This document shows, piece by piece, positions 13,079-26,464 of a stretch of DNA of 64,000 bases (positions are counted from its first letter, which is position 1; each line of letters opens with the position of its first letter). The notes below the pieces were generated by a model. That model searched no databases. It was not told the origin of the DNA and saw nothing but the letters and a program-made list of their open reading frames with translations. The position numbers were made by a program, and so were the translations under genes. Origin of the DNA: Aralia elata. Lineage: Eukaryota; Streptophyta; Magnoliopsida; Apiales; Araliaceae. The stretch spans positions 80,733,393-80,797,392 of the forward strand of contig CM068380.1 of assembly GCA_034770075.1 (NCBI GenBank). The letters are read 5' to 3'.

Positions 13079-15103
13079 TTAGACGCAGAAGGCGAAGAGT
13101 GATGTTCCGTTGGTAAATGAGGGATTTAAAGCTCCAAAAGCTGATCTGTATCCGTTGCCAACATAAATGCATCCCTTGCTAACTGACATTCCCCCATACA
13201 CAGTTGCTCCTGTTTCATATGACCACAAAATTTTTCCACTCTTGGCATCCATAGCGTATATTGGCCCTGTTCCGTATGTAGACCCTGCAAATAGGACGCC
13301 GTTGGCCACAGTCACTGGACCGCTAGATGTTGCGTTGCTGGGATTGGCAGTCGACCACTGGATTATGCCAGTGCTACCGTCCATTGCCACCCATCCACCT
13401 GCCGTTGTAGATTTGTTGGATGGTTTGAGAGTGAAGTTTTGACGATCGCCGTTTGCTATGTTTGTGTAGACTCTCTTTTCATCAGTGGCTGCTCCCCAAA
13501 TTGCTCCTCCATTAGTGCTCCCAGGTCCGGCTTCCTGCATCAGTTAGTTAGCCTTTGTGATTTATATATGAATATCAAATTCAACTCAACAATGCATTTT
13601 ATCCCAAATTAGTATAAGAGTGAAAAAGTATAAATTTTTTAGCATGGCAATATTAAGAATACGGGACTTACAGTAGACCAGATGATACTGCCATTATCGC
13701 GATCCAAAGCCCAAGCAATTCCACTTTTCTGAGCAGCAGCAACAATGTCGAGCTTCGTTTTGTTGATGTACGCGGTTAGCATCATTGGTGCCTCCCCAAA
13801 ATCGGCGTCAGGGTTGGGGCCAGGAGGGCAATTAGGCGTTGAGAGATTGCTGCACGCAGCAAACCATACGTCGTATCCCCCTAGTTGCCTATACCATTTT
13901 ATCTTTCCAGTGTCCAAATCCAAGGCCATTATTGAATTGGAGTGGTTATCGGGCTCAATACAGTCTTCAGGGTGAGTAGGGACAGTCTGGTTGTTCTCCT
14001 TTTCAATGCATTGTTGAATCCTTAAAGGAGCAGAATAGAGATTCCCAGTGGCGATAAACACGAGGTTCCTCTGAACGTCGATGGAAGGACTGCTTCCCCA
14101 AATAGCTGCTCCGGCATATTCTCCTTTGCTTCCGTTGTTGTCAGGCAGCATGAAAGTCTGCCAGATTATGGCACCGGTTCGGGTGTCTAATTTGGCGAAA
14201 CTGCCTTGGAAAGTACAACATTCTTCTAAGCTCACAATCTCTTCTAGTGACGATGTTCCCACGTAGAATGCTCTGCACATGTTAAGAAAACATTTAAGCC
14301 CTTTTAGTGTTGTGTCTTATCGAGATATTTATCATGAACGAGCTACAGTTAGTTAGTAGCCAACGTATATGATATGTTAGACTGATTGGATGACTAAATA
14401 AAAATAGTACTATTATATGTCAGATGTTGGTTATCAACTAATGTTAGACTATAGATTAGTAATATACCTGTTGTGAAAAGTTCCAGACATGGTAATAAGA
14501 CCTCTAGGATGGCTATCCAGCTTAGTTAACCATACTAGCTTACCGGTTCCTCGTTTGACTGCTATAACAACAGCCGGTGCATAAATTCCAAAAACGAGAA
14601 GATCATCATCAACTATGGCCGGAGTTGTTCTAGACACAGTCCAGTTATTGGATAAAATAAACCCGGCAGGTTTAAGGCCGGTTATTTCTTGCAAGTTCTG
14701 CTTCCACACAAGAGAGCCATCTGATTGTTTAACGGCGTAGATGTTACCGTCCCAACTTGGGAAATAAATGGTACCCTTGAATATTGCTGGTGTTGCAGTT
14801 ATGTCTTTTCCGGTGTCGAATTTCCATTTGAGACGGAGCTTTGACACTGTTGAAGGGCTGATCTTGGTTTCTCCATAGGCATATCTACGGTTATAAATAT
14901 CCCCGCCGTGGTTTAGCCACTGAAATCACCCATTAATATTATAATTATAAATTGATAATAATCATACTATCATATATGAGAGAAAAAGAGACTTCAGAGA
15001 GACTTACATCTGAGCTACAGCTACTAGTTGCATCAGTTGTGATGAAGAAAAGAAAAATTAAACAAAAATGCTGGACAAGAAAATAGCTTTGAGCAGGTGC
15101 CAT
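13079..15103 (-). CDS. Secreted PQQ-type beta-propeller protein (polyvinylalcohol dehydrogenase-like)
   Basis: Four exons on the minus strand (15103-15008, 14919-14468, 14272-13672, 13534-13079) join in frame to 534 residues. The N-terminus MAPAQSYFLVQHFCLIFLFF is hydrophobic and reads as a secretory signal. WLNHGGDIYNRRYAYGE follows, the typical opening of plant polyvinylalcohol dehydrogenase-like proteins. Blade-type PQQ repeats recur through the chain: DGSLVWKQNL, TGKLVWLTKL, TGAIIWQTFM, TGKIKWYRQL, NGSIIWSTVS, SGKILWSYET. The block CPPGPNPDADFGEAPMML (exon 3) is characteristic. No haem c motif (CxxCH) is seen, unlike some bacterial quinohaemoproteins. Bacterial relatives oxidise alcohols with PQQ; the plant substrate is unknown to me, and PQQ dependence in plants is an inference. 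All splice sites are GT-AG and the gene looks intact. Confidence 0.92.
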
Positions 15104-16810
15104 GGAAATTGTGACTGTATAATTTTATAACAATGGTGATTTGTAGCCAAATAATTTCTAAACGAAAATTGCAGAACAATTAGGTATATTAATATAGGGC
15201 CGAGTTGCTTGTGTCAACGTTAGTTTTGGGTAACCAAATGTGTCACAATCGTTCATAATTGGTGATTATTAAATATTAATCAAACAAGCTTTTATTAACC
15301 AATTTGGACAGCTTCTTTTGCTAGATATATATCTAAACAAGAGTCTTTTTATTTAAAGAATTTGCTAATTTGCAATTTTGCATCATTTTGAAATTTTCAG
15401 TAGATATCCAGACAAGATTCTTTTCATGACTACTTAATTTTAAAGAATTGTTCATTTGCAATTTTTCATCAGTAAATCAAAGCATGACGTGGGTAAATCT
15501 AAATTGGACTTTTTGGCTTATTTTAAGATTATGCACATTCGATCAACTCTTAATATTCTAATTTGGCTAGTCGTAGCAAATAATGAACAGTTAACTGAAC
15601 AGGGTTACCTAACTAAAAGCATACCATTAATTTTTAAAAGTCAATGGGTGATCTTGATTATAATAACCAGATTATTTAATACTTATTTCGTTCTAAAATA
15701 TAATATTATTATTAATTTTTTAAGATAATTTAAAATATTTTTAAATTTAAAATTGACATAATCATTTAAAAAAAAGAAAGAAAAAGAAACTGACAGCAAG
15801 ATCCAGAAGGTATCATGACATGGCACTTGACACCTCAAACTATTGACATGCAACATGCTTGCTAAGGTGGTGTTAAAACAAAACTCGCCCCCGTCCCAAA
15901 ATAAAGGTCTCAATCTTTTCAAAAATAGCATGTGTCAAACTTAACCTTAAACCCACCTTTCATTTAGTACTAATTCTGATAAGCTAGAAGATTAAATAAA
16001 ATGACAATTCTTCTTAAAATAGAAGATCATTTTGTTTCTTGGCTCTCATTATTGTTAGGAAAGAAGTGTTACAGAAATTATTCCTATATGTGAAACCAAA
16101 TGAAGAGCTAAAATTACTAACCTGATATTCAATGGTCGGCAGTTTTACTTTTTTCTTTAGTTGACACAAGAAAATACCATATTGTTCACATTAATTTTCA
16201 ACCATTAAAGAATTAAGAAGAAGACATGAATGAAGTCAGATTTATTTATTTTTTATTTCCAAGCAACACATAATGTGACGTGTTGAAATATAAACAAAGT
16301 TGATTTGACACGCTGAAACTATTTTTTTTAAAAAAAATTAAAATTAATATAACATAAATAGAATAATGATATGATTTTTATTGAAATAGTATATTAATAC
16401 TCCATCCATTCGAAAATATAGTATTAATATTGACTTTTTAAAATCAATTTAATTTCAAAAACTAGAATTATAAAATTTGTAAACTATCCAAATAATATTA
16501 CTAATTAAAATGTTGAAAAATCAATCTCCGTTTATGTTTAAATTCATACACAAATAAAGAATTTATTTAAAATAGTGGGCGCCAATCAAAAAATGTAGGG
16601 TTGTTTTCCAGTCATTCCCAACTAATCCACGTCCTCTATGCTTTCAACCTCTCAATGTTTTATTGGATTCAATACGTTTCCCAAAATAGCATTGAATCTA
16701 GCTTATTTAAGGTAATCCACATTTCTCTTTGAACTCATTGGGTTCAGAACCCAATCAATTAATGCACTTAATTGAAGCATTTATTTATTAACTCATCACA
16801 CAACAATATT
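15104..16810. other. Intergenic spacer between divergent promoters
   Basis: Separates the minus-strand PQQ-type gene from the plus-strand aldose epimerase, so it should contain both promoters. No credible coding frame. A partial Stowaway-like end (TACTCCATCCATTCGAAAAT, from about 16398) is present without a clear partner end. Just before the epimerase the sequence AGCTTATTTAAGG (about 16698) could serve as a TATA-type element. Confidence 0.5.
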
Positions 16811-19172
16811 ATGGCGTTCAAGTGGCGTCTAATATTTTTGTGTTGCATAATTTTGGGCCTTGCCTCTTCTGTAGTACATGGCAATGATGTTGAACCAGAG
16901 GTGGGAGTCTATGAGCTGAAGAAAGGGGATTTCTCTGCTAAATTCTCAAACTGGGGTGCATCTATCATTTCCCTTATTCTACCCGACAGAAATGGTTCGT
17001 TAATTTTTGGTCACGTTTATGCGTTCATATATTTTATGTATGTATATATGTAAGTATTTTTGTTCTAAAATATAAGATCATTTATTTTTTAAATTATTTT
17101 TAGGTAATTTGGGAGATGTTGTTCTTGGTTACGATTCAATCGATGCCTACAAGGTACGGTTTTCACTGTTTATTTCGTTTAATTTCTTATTCTTCTTCTT
17201 TTTCTTGCGTATGATGCCAATGGTTTCCCGGTATCAAAGTATTTCTCCGTCCGTTTCAAAATTAAGGATATAATTTGACTTTTAAGATTAAACGACAACA
17301 TATTAAACTTCAAAATTAGTATGACTCATAAAAGTTTAGAATGAAATAAATACTTCATTAATTATTATTATTATTATTATTAATAATAATAATAAACATT
17401 AATTATACAAATACTTCATTAATTATTATTTCAAATGCTCAATAACCTTTTTTTTAATGACTTTTGCAGTTTACACTTTTTTTTTTACTTCAAACTGAAA
17501 TTCTTAAAAATTTGAAAGCATTATCAAAATATATAAACTCCCCTATAATATTAAAATTAAAATGATTTTTGTGATTAACATTTCATGTGGATGTATGTAT
17601 TTGTTGCAGAAAGATACATCATTCTTTGGTGCAACTGTGGGCCGGGTCGCTAACCGGATTGGTGGAGCGCAGTTTACCTTGAACGGAATACGTTATAATA
17701 TTAGCGCTAATGAGAAGAACAACACCCTTCACGGTACGTGATTCTGTAGAGCACGTTTGCAAGTAGAATGTCTTATTTTAAAGAAGTTGAATTATTACAT
17801 ATAAATATCGTCACAAAAAATACAAGTAAATAATTTTCAGTTTGTTTTTATCAAGAGATTTTATAGGATGAGGGTCCATAGACCACCTCAATCCATTTAC
17901 GGTTATTTCTTCTTTTTTTTTTCCTTTAAAAAAATAAAATAAGTCTCAATTTATTTATGTAAAAACGCCTTCGAATAAAAACTAGCAAAAATTTTATTTT
18001 ACTTTTTCTCTGTTTATATAAAAAATTGACTAGAGTGCATTCAATTCTTAAGAAAATTATAAAATCAATCAAGATCATTCCAACTAGGCCTTGTTCTTTT
18101 ATGTCTTTATATATCTTTTACTTAAATTTGTTTATAAATGTGGTTATACAAATATTTAATTTGTAGGTGGGAAGATTGGGTTCGGTGATCTTGCTTGGAA
18201 AGTAAAAGACCAAACCAAGGAATCTATTACGTTCATCTACCGCAGTCATGATGGTGAAGAAGGTACGTACGTACCTGTATTAATACATTTGATCAAAGTC
18301 TTTTTATTTATTTATTTCATCTTTTTTATTTATTTATTACATACATTCCTTAAAATATCTCATTAAAATTAAGTAAAAAATTAGTTTGTAACTTATAAGA
18401 GAATGTAAAAATCAAGTGTACGTAGCTAGGAATTAATTAGGTATATGCATGTATGACAATTAATTAATTGATATATATTTCTAAAAGTTGAACTTGATTA
18501 TTATAAATTGCCTAAAGGCTAAATATTTGTGTAGGATTCCCGGGGGATCTTGATGTCTCAGTCACCTATACACTGGAGGCACCATACATACTTAATGTGA
18601 AAATGAGCGCGCTGGCCTTGAACAAGGCCAGCCCAGTGAACCTAGCACAACACACTTATTGGAACATGGGCGGCCACGACAGCGGCGACATTTTATCCGA
18701 CGAGGTCAAGATTTTTGCATCCCGTTACACGCCCACCGACAAGCGTGCCATCCCCACGGGCGAAATCGTACCCGTTAAAAACACGCCCTACGATTTTCTT
18801 CAACCATCCCCCATAGGGAGGAAGTTTCTTCGGTTTCTCACTCTGCTGGCTCCTCAAAAAGGCTATGACGTGAATTATCTTATTGATGGGGACAACGACG
18901 TATTGAAGCCCGCCGCCAGGGTCTTTAGTAATAAATCCGGTAGGGTGATGGAGCTTTGGACAAATGCACCTGGGGTACAGTTTTATACGGGTAATTGGAT
19001 ACAAAATGTGACTGGCAAAAATGGGTATGTGTATCAATCTCATGCAGGACTATGTTTGGAGACTCAAGGATTTCCTGATGCTGTGAATCACCCGAATTTC
19101 CCGTCCCAGATTGTATGGCCAGGGAAGACTTACACGCATAATATGGTCTTTACATTTTCAACGGTTAAGTAA
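16811..19172 (+). CDS. Aldose 1-epimerase (galactose mutarotase-like), secreted
   Basis: Five exons (16811-16994, 17104-17153, 17610-17733, 18167-18262, 18535-19172) join in frame to 363 residues. I chose the ATG at 16811 because it begins a compact signal peptide (MAFKWRLIFLCCIILGLASS); an in-frame ATG at 16772 would add 13 polar residues. Family signatures: FSNWGASIISLILPDR, FFGATVGRVANRI, NTLHGG (His about 119), the catalytic-region QHTYWN (His about 191) and the probable catalytic base in CLETQGFPD (Glu about 327). The enzyme interconverts alpha and beta anomers of aldoses such as galactose and glucose. A signal peptide points to the secretory path or cell wall. Length fits plant GALM-like proteins (about 340-380). 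Introns 1-4 are AT-rich; intron 2 carries a MITE fragment. Confidence 0.93.
17247..17360. mobile_element. Stowaway-like MITE fragment in epimerase intron 2
   Basis: The stretch beginning CTCCGTCCGTTTCAAAATTA shares extended similarity with the reverse complement of 47650-47828 (AATTGACTTTTAAG-type core, ACATATTAAACT, and TTTAGAATGAAATAAAT). Only one end is recognisable; the other merges into ATT/TTA low-complexity sequence. It lies well inside the intron and should not affect splicing. Confidence 0.5.
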
Positions 19173-20194
19173 TTAAGATCAGATATATATATATATATAT
19201 GTATATGTATACATAGTTGCTTTTGTGAGTGATGTTTGTGTTGGGTCTGTTTTGGTCAAATTTTTATTCCTTTCTTTTTCATCCCTTAATGAGTCTGTAA
19301 TACTGAATTATACCACCTTTACAGGAAGCTTGAAAGAACAAATAATAGTGAAATGAATAAGTGTCTACTTGAAAATTTGACCATGCAAAAAGCTTTGCCC
19401 ATGAGTTATAGTTCAATTTGATCCAAAAGTATAGATTTAGATTTCAAAATTCAACCTCATAAATTAAGACTTTAGACTTGAAAATTTTAGTGTGGAACCT
19501 AAAAAATTGTATACTGACAAAAGATAAACAATACACATATATAGGTTCGATTCAAAAAGTACGTAAAACTCTTTTGTCTTTCTTATTACGCTGTTGTTGA
19601 TACATAACTATTAGTGCTTATAGAATTGTTCAAGTTTAATAGAAAAAGGGATAGATAATTAAAGCATCATTAATTATAGCTGGTGTAATGCGTGCTAATT
19701 AGCAACTGGACTAAACATTTAGAACTTTTGTAAAAAAAAATCAATTTTGATAAAAATGGAAAGCTTCTATTCCAACTCCTATAAATTGATCACATACACG
19801 GATTGGTGGGTAGAACTTTGGAGGTTTGAACTCATTGCTGATAATTATATAGTTATAATTGGATTAACCAGTAAATTTTGTAAACGTGGTCAAAGAATAT
19901 CATGGTACTAAATTTTTCAAAATGCGGTGGTCAAAATTTAACTTTAATATATATTTTCTCAAATAAATTTGGTCAAGACTATATTTATTTGCATTTTTGC
20001 ACAAATTTTTATATAAAAAATTAATTTCTCTCTAAAATTTCCATTTCCCTCCAAATATTTAAGGTGGGAAATTATTAACAACTTTAATTCACTCAAAATT
20101 TAATTTAGTATAACGATGTAATTCAATAACATAAATCAAGTGATAAGTTTTACTATTTTTATTTATAACATTTATAGAAGGGAGAGACATTGAA
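19173..20194. other. Epimerase 3'UTR and intergenic spacer
   Basis: A short TA repeat follows the stop codon (19181-19200). The rest, up to the left edge of the segmental duplication at about 20195, is AT-rich with no coding frame of note. Confidence 0.55.
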
Positions 20195-20598
20195 AAGAAA
20201 TGTAAGAGCTAAATTTATAATTCAAATATGAAAAAGATGAGACCCTGATAATAAGATCTTTGTTATTGTGAATGTTCACAAGTTTGAGTACAATTCGATT
20301 CAAAGTTTAATTAATACCAGTACTACAAAAAAAAAAAATCTTATAAATTTTTTCCTCCTAGCCTAACTCTCAAGTTTCTCCTGCCAATAATGTTTTAGTG
20401 ACAAAAAATTAAATATAAAATGAAGATACAAAATAATATAAATGATAATTACTGATTTATAGTCATTGAATCTAGTCATATATAATAGAACATCTACTAA
20501 TACTAATTATAATCTGAAAAATTATTTTGTATAAAAAATATAAAATAATATGTAAATAGTAGTTATTGGTTTATAATCATTTTGTATAAGAAATAGAG

Positions 20599-21850
20599 TA
20601 AAATAAACTAACACCCCTTGTAGATAATTATAATAACACTCATCACCCCTCTAGTTTTTCAAGTAACAATTAGTACCCCTCTAGTCTACAATATGTAACA
20701 CTTACTACCCTTAGTATGGTTGACCAACTAATATCCAAAAATATTTTTAATATAATGTTTGATACACCCTTCAAGTTATAATATTTAATATATCCACTAA
20801 ATATAAATTTGTATATTATAATTTTTACTTAACTTGGTCTAATTAATTAAATTATGAACTTGTGTAATAAATAACATAAATGTCAAAACATAATAAATAT
20901 TCATTTTATCAAGAAAGTAAAGTCACACACTTTTTACTAATTAAATTTCTCAAAAAATAAAATTTACGTAATATACATTCAAATATATATATTTTTGTAA
21001 TTAAAAAGTAAAATTTTAATACCCATAAAAAGTACAAATTAACTCAAAAAAAAATTATAATTATTTTTTCCAAATATTAAAATTTACGTAAAACAAACTT
21101 ATTATTACAGAACGAATCTTATTATTCATATAAAAAAGTATTAAAAATTATATTAAATATTTTTCTCAAATATTAAATTAAGCATAAGTCAAACTTAGGC
21201 ATAATTATTTACAGTAAAAATGACAAATGTTGTTAATCAAAAAAAATATATATTAAAAAAACCCTTTTACAAAATAGAGGTAGTAATAAATATTATTATA
21301 TTTTCTTTTATTCAACATTGCACAAAAACAACACCAACTGTATATTAAAAAATATAATCAAAATTATAAACATCCCAAATTTTGACATATGCTCAAGAAA
21401 ATTTAACATATAAAAATCATAATATGAAACTAAGAATTCAAATAATAATTTTTGTTGTTAAACACCAAAAATTAAACTATCAACATACTCAATCACTCTA
21501 ATTAAAACAACTTCATTAATAATTTAATTTAAAATTCCTAATAGTTGTATCACTTATCTAAAAATATGTGTTAATTAAATTAAATTAGTTTTTTTTATAA
21601 GTTACCCACAATTTAAATGAGATAGTCTTAATTATAAATAAAACTATAATTAAAATATATTATATTAAAAAAGGATAATTAAACATATATATTATTCAAA
21701 AATTAAAATTTGATAACATATAAGGTTATATATGTAATTTTATTTATTTAGTTAATTTTAAAAATTTATAAAAATATTAGTTATTATTTAAAAAATTAGA
21801 AGGAAAGTGAATCTTATTATGACTATGCAAGGGGGTGTCGGTATATTTTA
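20599..21850. mobile_element. 1.25-kb inverted-repeat element present only in duplication copy 1
   Basis: The left end TAAAATAAACTAACACCCCT and the reverse complement of the right end, TAAAATATACCGACACCCCC, form an imperfect terminal inverted repeat of about 25 bp including the following TTG. The interior is very AT-rich with no ORF. Copy 2 passes from TTGGTTTATAATCATT directly to a short divergent stretch and then GTTATGCTGAATTGGCAA, so the element is absent there. This suggests a non-autonomous DNA transposon that entered copy 1 after the duplication. Flanking sequence has diverged too far to confirm a target duplication. Confidence 0.55.
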
Positions 21851-22028
21851 GTCCGACAAATACAAAATGATGCGTAATCTTTTGTGCAGTCATCTTTTGT
21901 CACCCCCGTTATATCGCCTTATGCTGAATTGGCAATGACTCATTGGACATTGAAGCCCAACTGCTCTTCGCTCTAAGGATCAAACCCCAAAATACAGCAA
22001 TGTTTGTCCACTGCAATCCAGTTAAAAA

Positions 22029-25000
22029 ATGGCTTTGCTGTTGCCTTCACCTCCTTCACGCCAAATTCCCGTTACAGCAGGTTTTTTCTTTCTTTCTATC
22101 TTCGTAACTAAACTAAATTAAACTTTACTTTCTATTGGAACTAGGGTTTGATGGGGCAATCAAAATTCACTCCATTTCTAGTCGATTATGATTGATTTCT
22201 ACTGAATTTTTTATTTTCGTAGGAAAATGGAAAAGTTGCGGATTGATCAATTATGCTCTCAATGGCAGAAGTAAGATTAGTAAAAATCACTGTGTGAGAA
22301 TGTCAATGCCGAAGAAGCAGGTGTGGATATGGAGTGAGAACAAGCAAGTCATGACTACTGCTGTAGAGAGAGGTTGGAATACTTTCATCTTCCCCTTTAA
22401 TCGTCGCGATCTGGCTACTGATTGGTCATGTAAGCTTCTCCTTTGTATATTTATGATTTTGTATTCCTTTTTTACATTAGATTTTTTTTTTTAGCAATGA
22501 TTGTTGATATCTGTACTTCATAGTTCTCTAAGATATTGAATCTCGTCATTGTTCGTTATTTGTGAGATATTGTTCAATGTGCAGCAATTGCATTGATAAA
22601 TCCGCTCTTTATTGAAGAGGGAGAGCTTTACGATAGCGAGGACAGAATAGTTGCCACCTTTACTGAAATTTCTTCTCCGGAACAATTAGAGCAACTCCAG
22701 CCGAAGGATGAGCAGCCAGATAATCTTATTATCGATCTACTTGACTGGCAGGTAGGCCATCAATTTCTGCCACAGAGGATAGATGTAAAAGTCACATAAA
22801 TGATTGGACTGCTGGTAAATGTAGATGGCTGCTTAAAATAGAAGTGTCTGCTGGTTTAACTTCCATTCTTTAGCACTTTCGGATATTGTTTAGAGTTACT
22901 ATTTTGATTAAAAAACTTCTACCTATGTTTTTTTTAATCATTCCAGTCACAATTCCCATCAGGATGTTCGTATTTTAGCTAAGCTAGTAGAGGATTTTTT
23001 TTTCCTTCATTTTTTTAATGGACAAACAACCTTTTCCATTTATGTCTCCTGGCTCGTAAAGTTGGAAATTTGTGGTGTGACATAATGGGTTATTTATGAT
23101 AATCCCATTCCTATGGCATGCCAGACGAGGCTGTGCCTGTTTTTTTATGACTCTCAATTCATATAACTATGCTATGAACAACTAAACAACCCCTCACCAG
23201 GAATATACTATTTTCTACCTTTTTAACTGCCCATCCATTAAATTGTCAGCTTCTCTTGCTTCTTCCTTTAATTCCCCCCCCCCCCTTTTCTTTCATTTCT
23301 ATATTTAAGTGTTCCCCTGCAATTAATTGGAAAAAATACTTGACAGTTGGTTCCTAATGGTGTGCTTCTTAGGTGATACCTGCAGAGAATATTGTTGCGG
23401 CCTTTCAAGGCACTCACAAAACAGTATTTGCCATCTCAAAAACTTCGTTGGAAGCTCAAATGTTCCTTGAGGTAATTCTTCAATACTAGATGATAATGAT
23501 GTGCCACAGGATTTGAACAAGTTTTTCTTGAATGCACCTCATTTGTTACATGGTCTGCTTTTATAGGCATTGGAGCTTGGATTGGGTGGAATAGTATTGA
23601 AAGTAGAGGATGTCAAACCAGTCCTTCATCTGAAGGTAATACTTTCTAGGATGCTGCTTGCCTGGAGAACCACTGGTTCTTATTGTGGTTGATATTATCA
23701 GGACTATTTTGACAGAAGAAATGAAGTAGGCAGTCTGTTGGGCTTGACCAAAGCTACTGTATCTCGTGTTCAAATGACTGGAATGGGCGATAGAGTCTGT
23801 GTGGATCTCTGTAGCCTCATGCAACCTGGTGAAGGTCTTCTGGTTTGCTTCCAGTGTCCTGAACGCTTTAGTGATTTCTCGACTTCATACTGACCTCTCA
23901 CTAATTAAGGCTATCACTCTTATTATTTCATAATTATTTTTGTAGGTTGGATCATTTGCTAGAGGGCTGTTCCTTGTTCACTCAGAATGCTTAGAAACAA
24001 ACTACATTTCCAGTAGGCCTTTTCGAGTCAATGCGGTTAGTTTCCACTTAGTTGGACACGATATTTGTAACCTTCTTCCTAAACTTAGTTAAGAACTGAG
24101 GACTTTGCTAATGCTTGGAGTTGGAGAATTGGTTGCCATGGAAATTTGTTTGACCTATATACAAAAAAGCTGAGTTTAATAACTGCTTTTAAATTTTATT
24201 CTCTATTTATTTTCTGTATATATGTGTGTGTGTACATATCCTTTTGAGCTCTAACATGATTGACGAGGTGCATGAACTCTATGTGAACCAACGATAGCTA
24301 GAGATTATCTTATATTAAAGATGGTTATATATTCTATGACATCTGCAGTATTTCCGTATCTGTTCTTAATACCTAAGCTTCAGCGGTTGGATATCACATG
24401 GCTTCCAAATATCTAAGCAGTCTTTCACCCACTATATTTACTTTTTACATTATTACAAATTATGTTAAAATAGCTTGTAATTTCAAGGCTAGATGGATCT
24501 CGAAACTTGTGCTACACTTCCTTGACAGAGGATGTAATGCATCATACTAAAAATCTAGCAAGTTTGTCAAATACGCTGTTACACCTAACAAGTTTGTCAA
24601 ATAGTCTGTTACGTCCAACCAGTTTGTCAAAACACTGTTCTGTGCCCCATGAAACATAATGTCAATACAGCTTAAGTTTCATGGTTAACATGTGTCCAGA
24701 AACTACAATCCATTGGCTTGAATGAGATGAAAATCATGAATTCATGGGCATATTGTATTTTACTATTAACTGACAATGAGAGTTTGGTATTACCTTCTTC
24801 TAAAGCTGTTAGTCTTGTCACACTTTCTATTATACCAACAATCCTCCCACAAAACTCCAGTATATAATAACTAACAGAAATGACTAACAGACCCTTACAA
24901 TTAAAGATAATAGATAATTACCTGCATCTCCTTCCACTCCTCTCAAGTTCACCACCTAGAGGGACAGAAGATGAAGTTAGAAAATGGAGCATGTTCCTTG

Positions 25001-26464
25001 TATGTGTTACCTTTACTAGTAGTTTGAAATGAGTTTCCTTCCATGATAATAGCAATTTGTGGCATATAATGTCTGCTTATTATCCTTGAGAATGATTTTC
25101 AAAGCTCAGCCATTTACTCCAATTTTATTTATTCATGTAGTTACTTTCTTTTGGTGATGAATTAAATTCCCAACACTTCCTTACATTTGGCATTCCAATG
25201 TCTTAGAAAGAAACTGAAATAATATTACAGAATCTCAAACATTAAGTGAGCATATAGCTGCTTTTGGACTCTTACCTTCTCTGTTGTTTGGTTATTTGCA
25301 GGGTCCAGTACATGCCTATGTAGCTATTCCAGGAGGAAAAACTTGCTACCTTTCAGAGTTGAAAGCAGGCAAAGAAGTAATTGTTGTTGATCAAAGTGGA
25401 ATTCAACGGACAGCAATCGTTGGGCGTGTAAAGATAGAGACTAGACCATTGCTCCTTGTAGAGGCGCAGGTTTGTGCCTACTTTTCTTCTGTTACAAAAG
25501 ACAATAATCTACGCAGGATCTCCTTCAACGTTAAGTTTCTTGACTTTCTAAATTTTTTTGTAGTAGTATGTTAATAGCTTTAGGAAGGGTTTCCCTGTGG
25601 CTGATAGTTAGAGAAGAGTAATCTCACTGGCTATATTCGGATAAGGTTATTTGGACTTAAAAGAAAACCTATTGTTAAAGCACAACAATATTATCACTAA
25701 TGATAGGCAAGCCAAAGAGGTAGACAGACATGTTGATTTACAGATGAGTTCTTGATCCTCTCAACTAAAAATGGAGTAAGATTCAAGGTTGAAATGCTGT
25801 TTTTGCTGATGAAAGAGGGAAGTTTAAAAGATGTTTATAATTTACATTCAGTCATTATTGATTTTATGTAAACGAAGTATCACGGGTAGATTCATAAACA
25901 CATTTTGTCTGCTAATCCCTGCATGTGATTAAATGATTATACATAATACAGTACTTTCTTCCAGTTTTTGTTCTTTCATTTGTTTGATTTGCATCCTGTG
26001 CAGCTACCTCTTTTCAATTTGTAATCGAGTTAAGAGTAAAAGTTACTTATCGTCTTTTCCCTGTATATCTGTGTATTTGAACTGGAGTTGCTAATATTGC
26101 CTAGTTTTTGAAGTTATTATGTTATTTGAAACCTTTGGAGGAGTTGTACTGCAGGTAGAATCAGATAATCAAACTGCTTATAGCACTCTTCTACAAAATG
26201 CCGAGACAGTTGCCCTAGTCTTCCCGCGCCAGGGTATATTCTCACTGTCTGTAATTCTGAATCAGTCTTTATCTCAATTCATGGAATTTTTTAGTTGTTC
26301 CCCTAACTTTTCATTGATCCCTAATATCTCCTTCAGGAAATGGATCTGAAAAGATGGCAATTCCTGTGACTGCACTCAAAGTTGGAGATGAGGTTCTGCT
26401 GAGAGTGCAGGGTGGTGCTCGACATACAGGGATAGAAATTCAAGAATTCATCGTTGAGAAATGA
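22029..26464 (+). CDS. DHQS II-type 3-dehydroquinate synthase homologue, plastid-targeted (copy 1, intact)
   Basis: Ten exons join in frame to 399 residues: 22029-22080, 22223-22429, 22585-22751, 23373-23471, 23567-23635, 23702-23842, 23946-24035, 25302-25469, 26155-26233, 26337-26464. The first 45 or so residues (MALLLPSPPSRQIPVTAGKW...) look like a chloroplast transit peptide. The mature part opens with KKQVWIWSENKQVMTTAVERG. Family blocks follow: LGLGGIVLKVEDV, VSRVQMTGMGDRVCVDLCSL, GEGLLVGSFARGLFLVHSE, RPFRVNAGPVHAYV, LKAGKEVIVVD and GGARHTGIEIQEFI. In archaea such enzymes make 3-dehydroquinate by NAD-dependent oxidative deamination of an amino-sugar precursor. Plants also have the standard AroB-type enzyme, so the plant role is uncertain. 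Introns are GT-AG. Intron 7 carries about 29-bp repeats around AAGTTTGTCAAATA (24558-24635). A second, broken copy lies 16.8 kb downstream. Confidence 0.9.

Noticed and set aside
13167..14266. Plus-strand ORFs opposite the PQQ-type gene
   Set aside because: Antisense shadows of exons 3 and 4 of the minus-strand gene, which has clear motifs and splice sites.
24558..24640. Short regular repeats around AAGTTTGTCAAATA, considered as a CRISPR-like array
   Set aside because: Only three imperfect units without true spacers, in a plant intron; ordinary tandem repeat.
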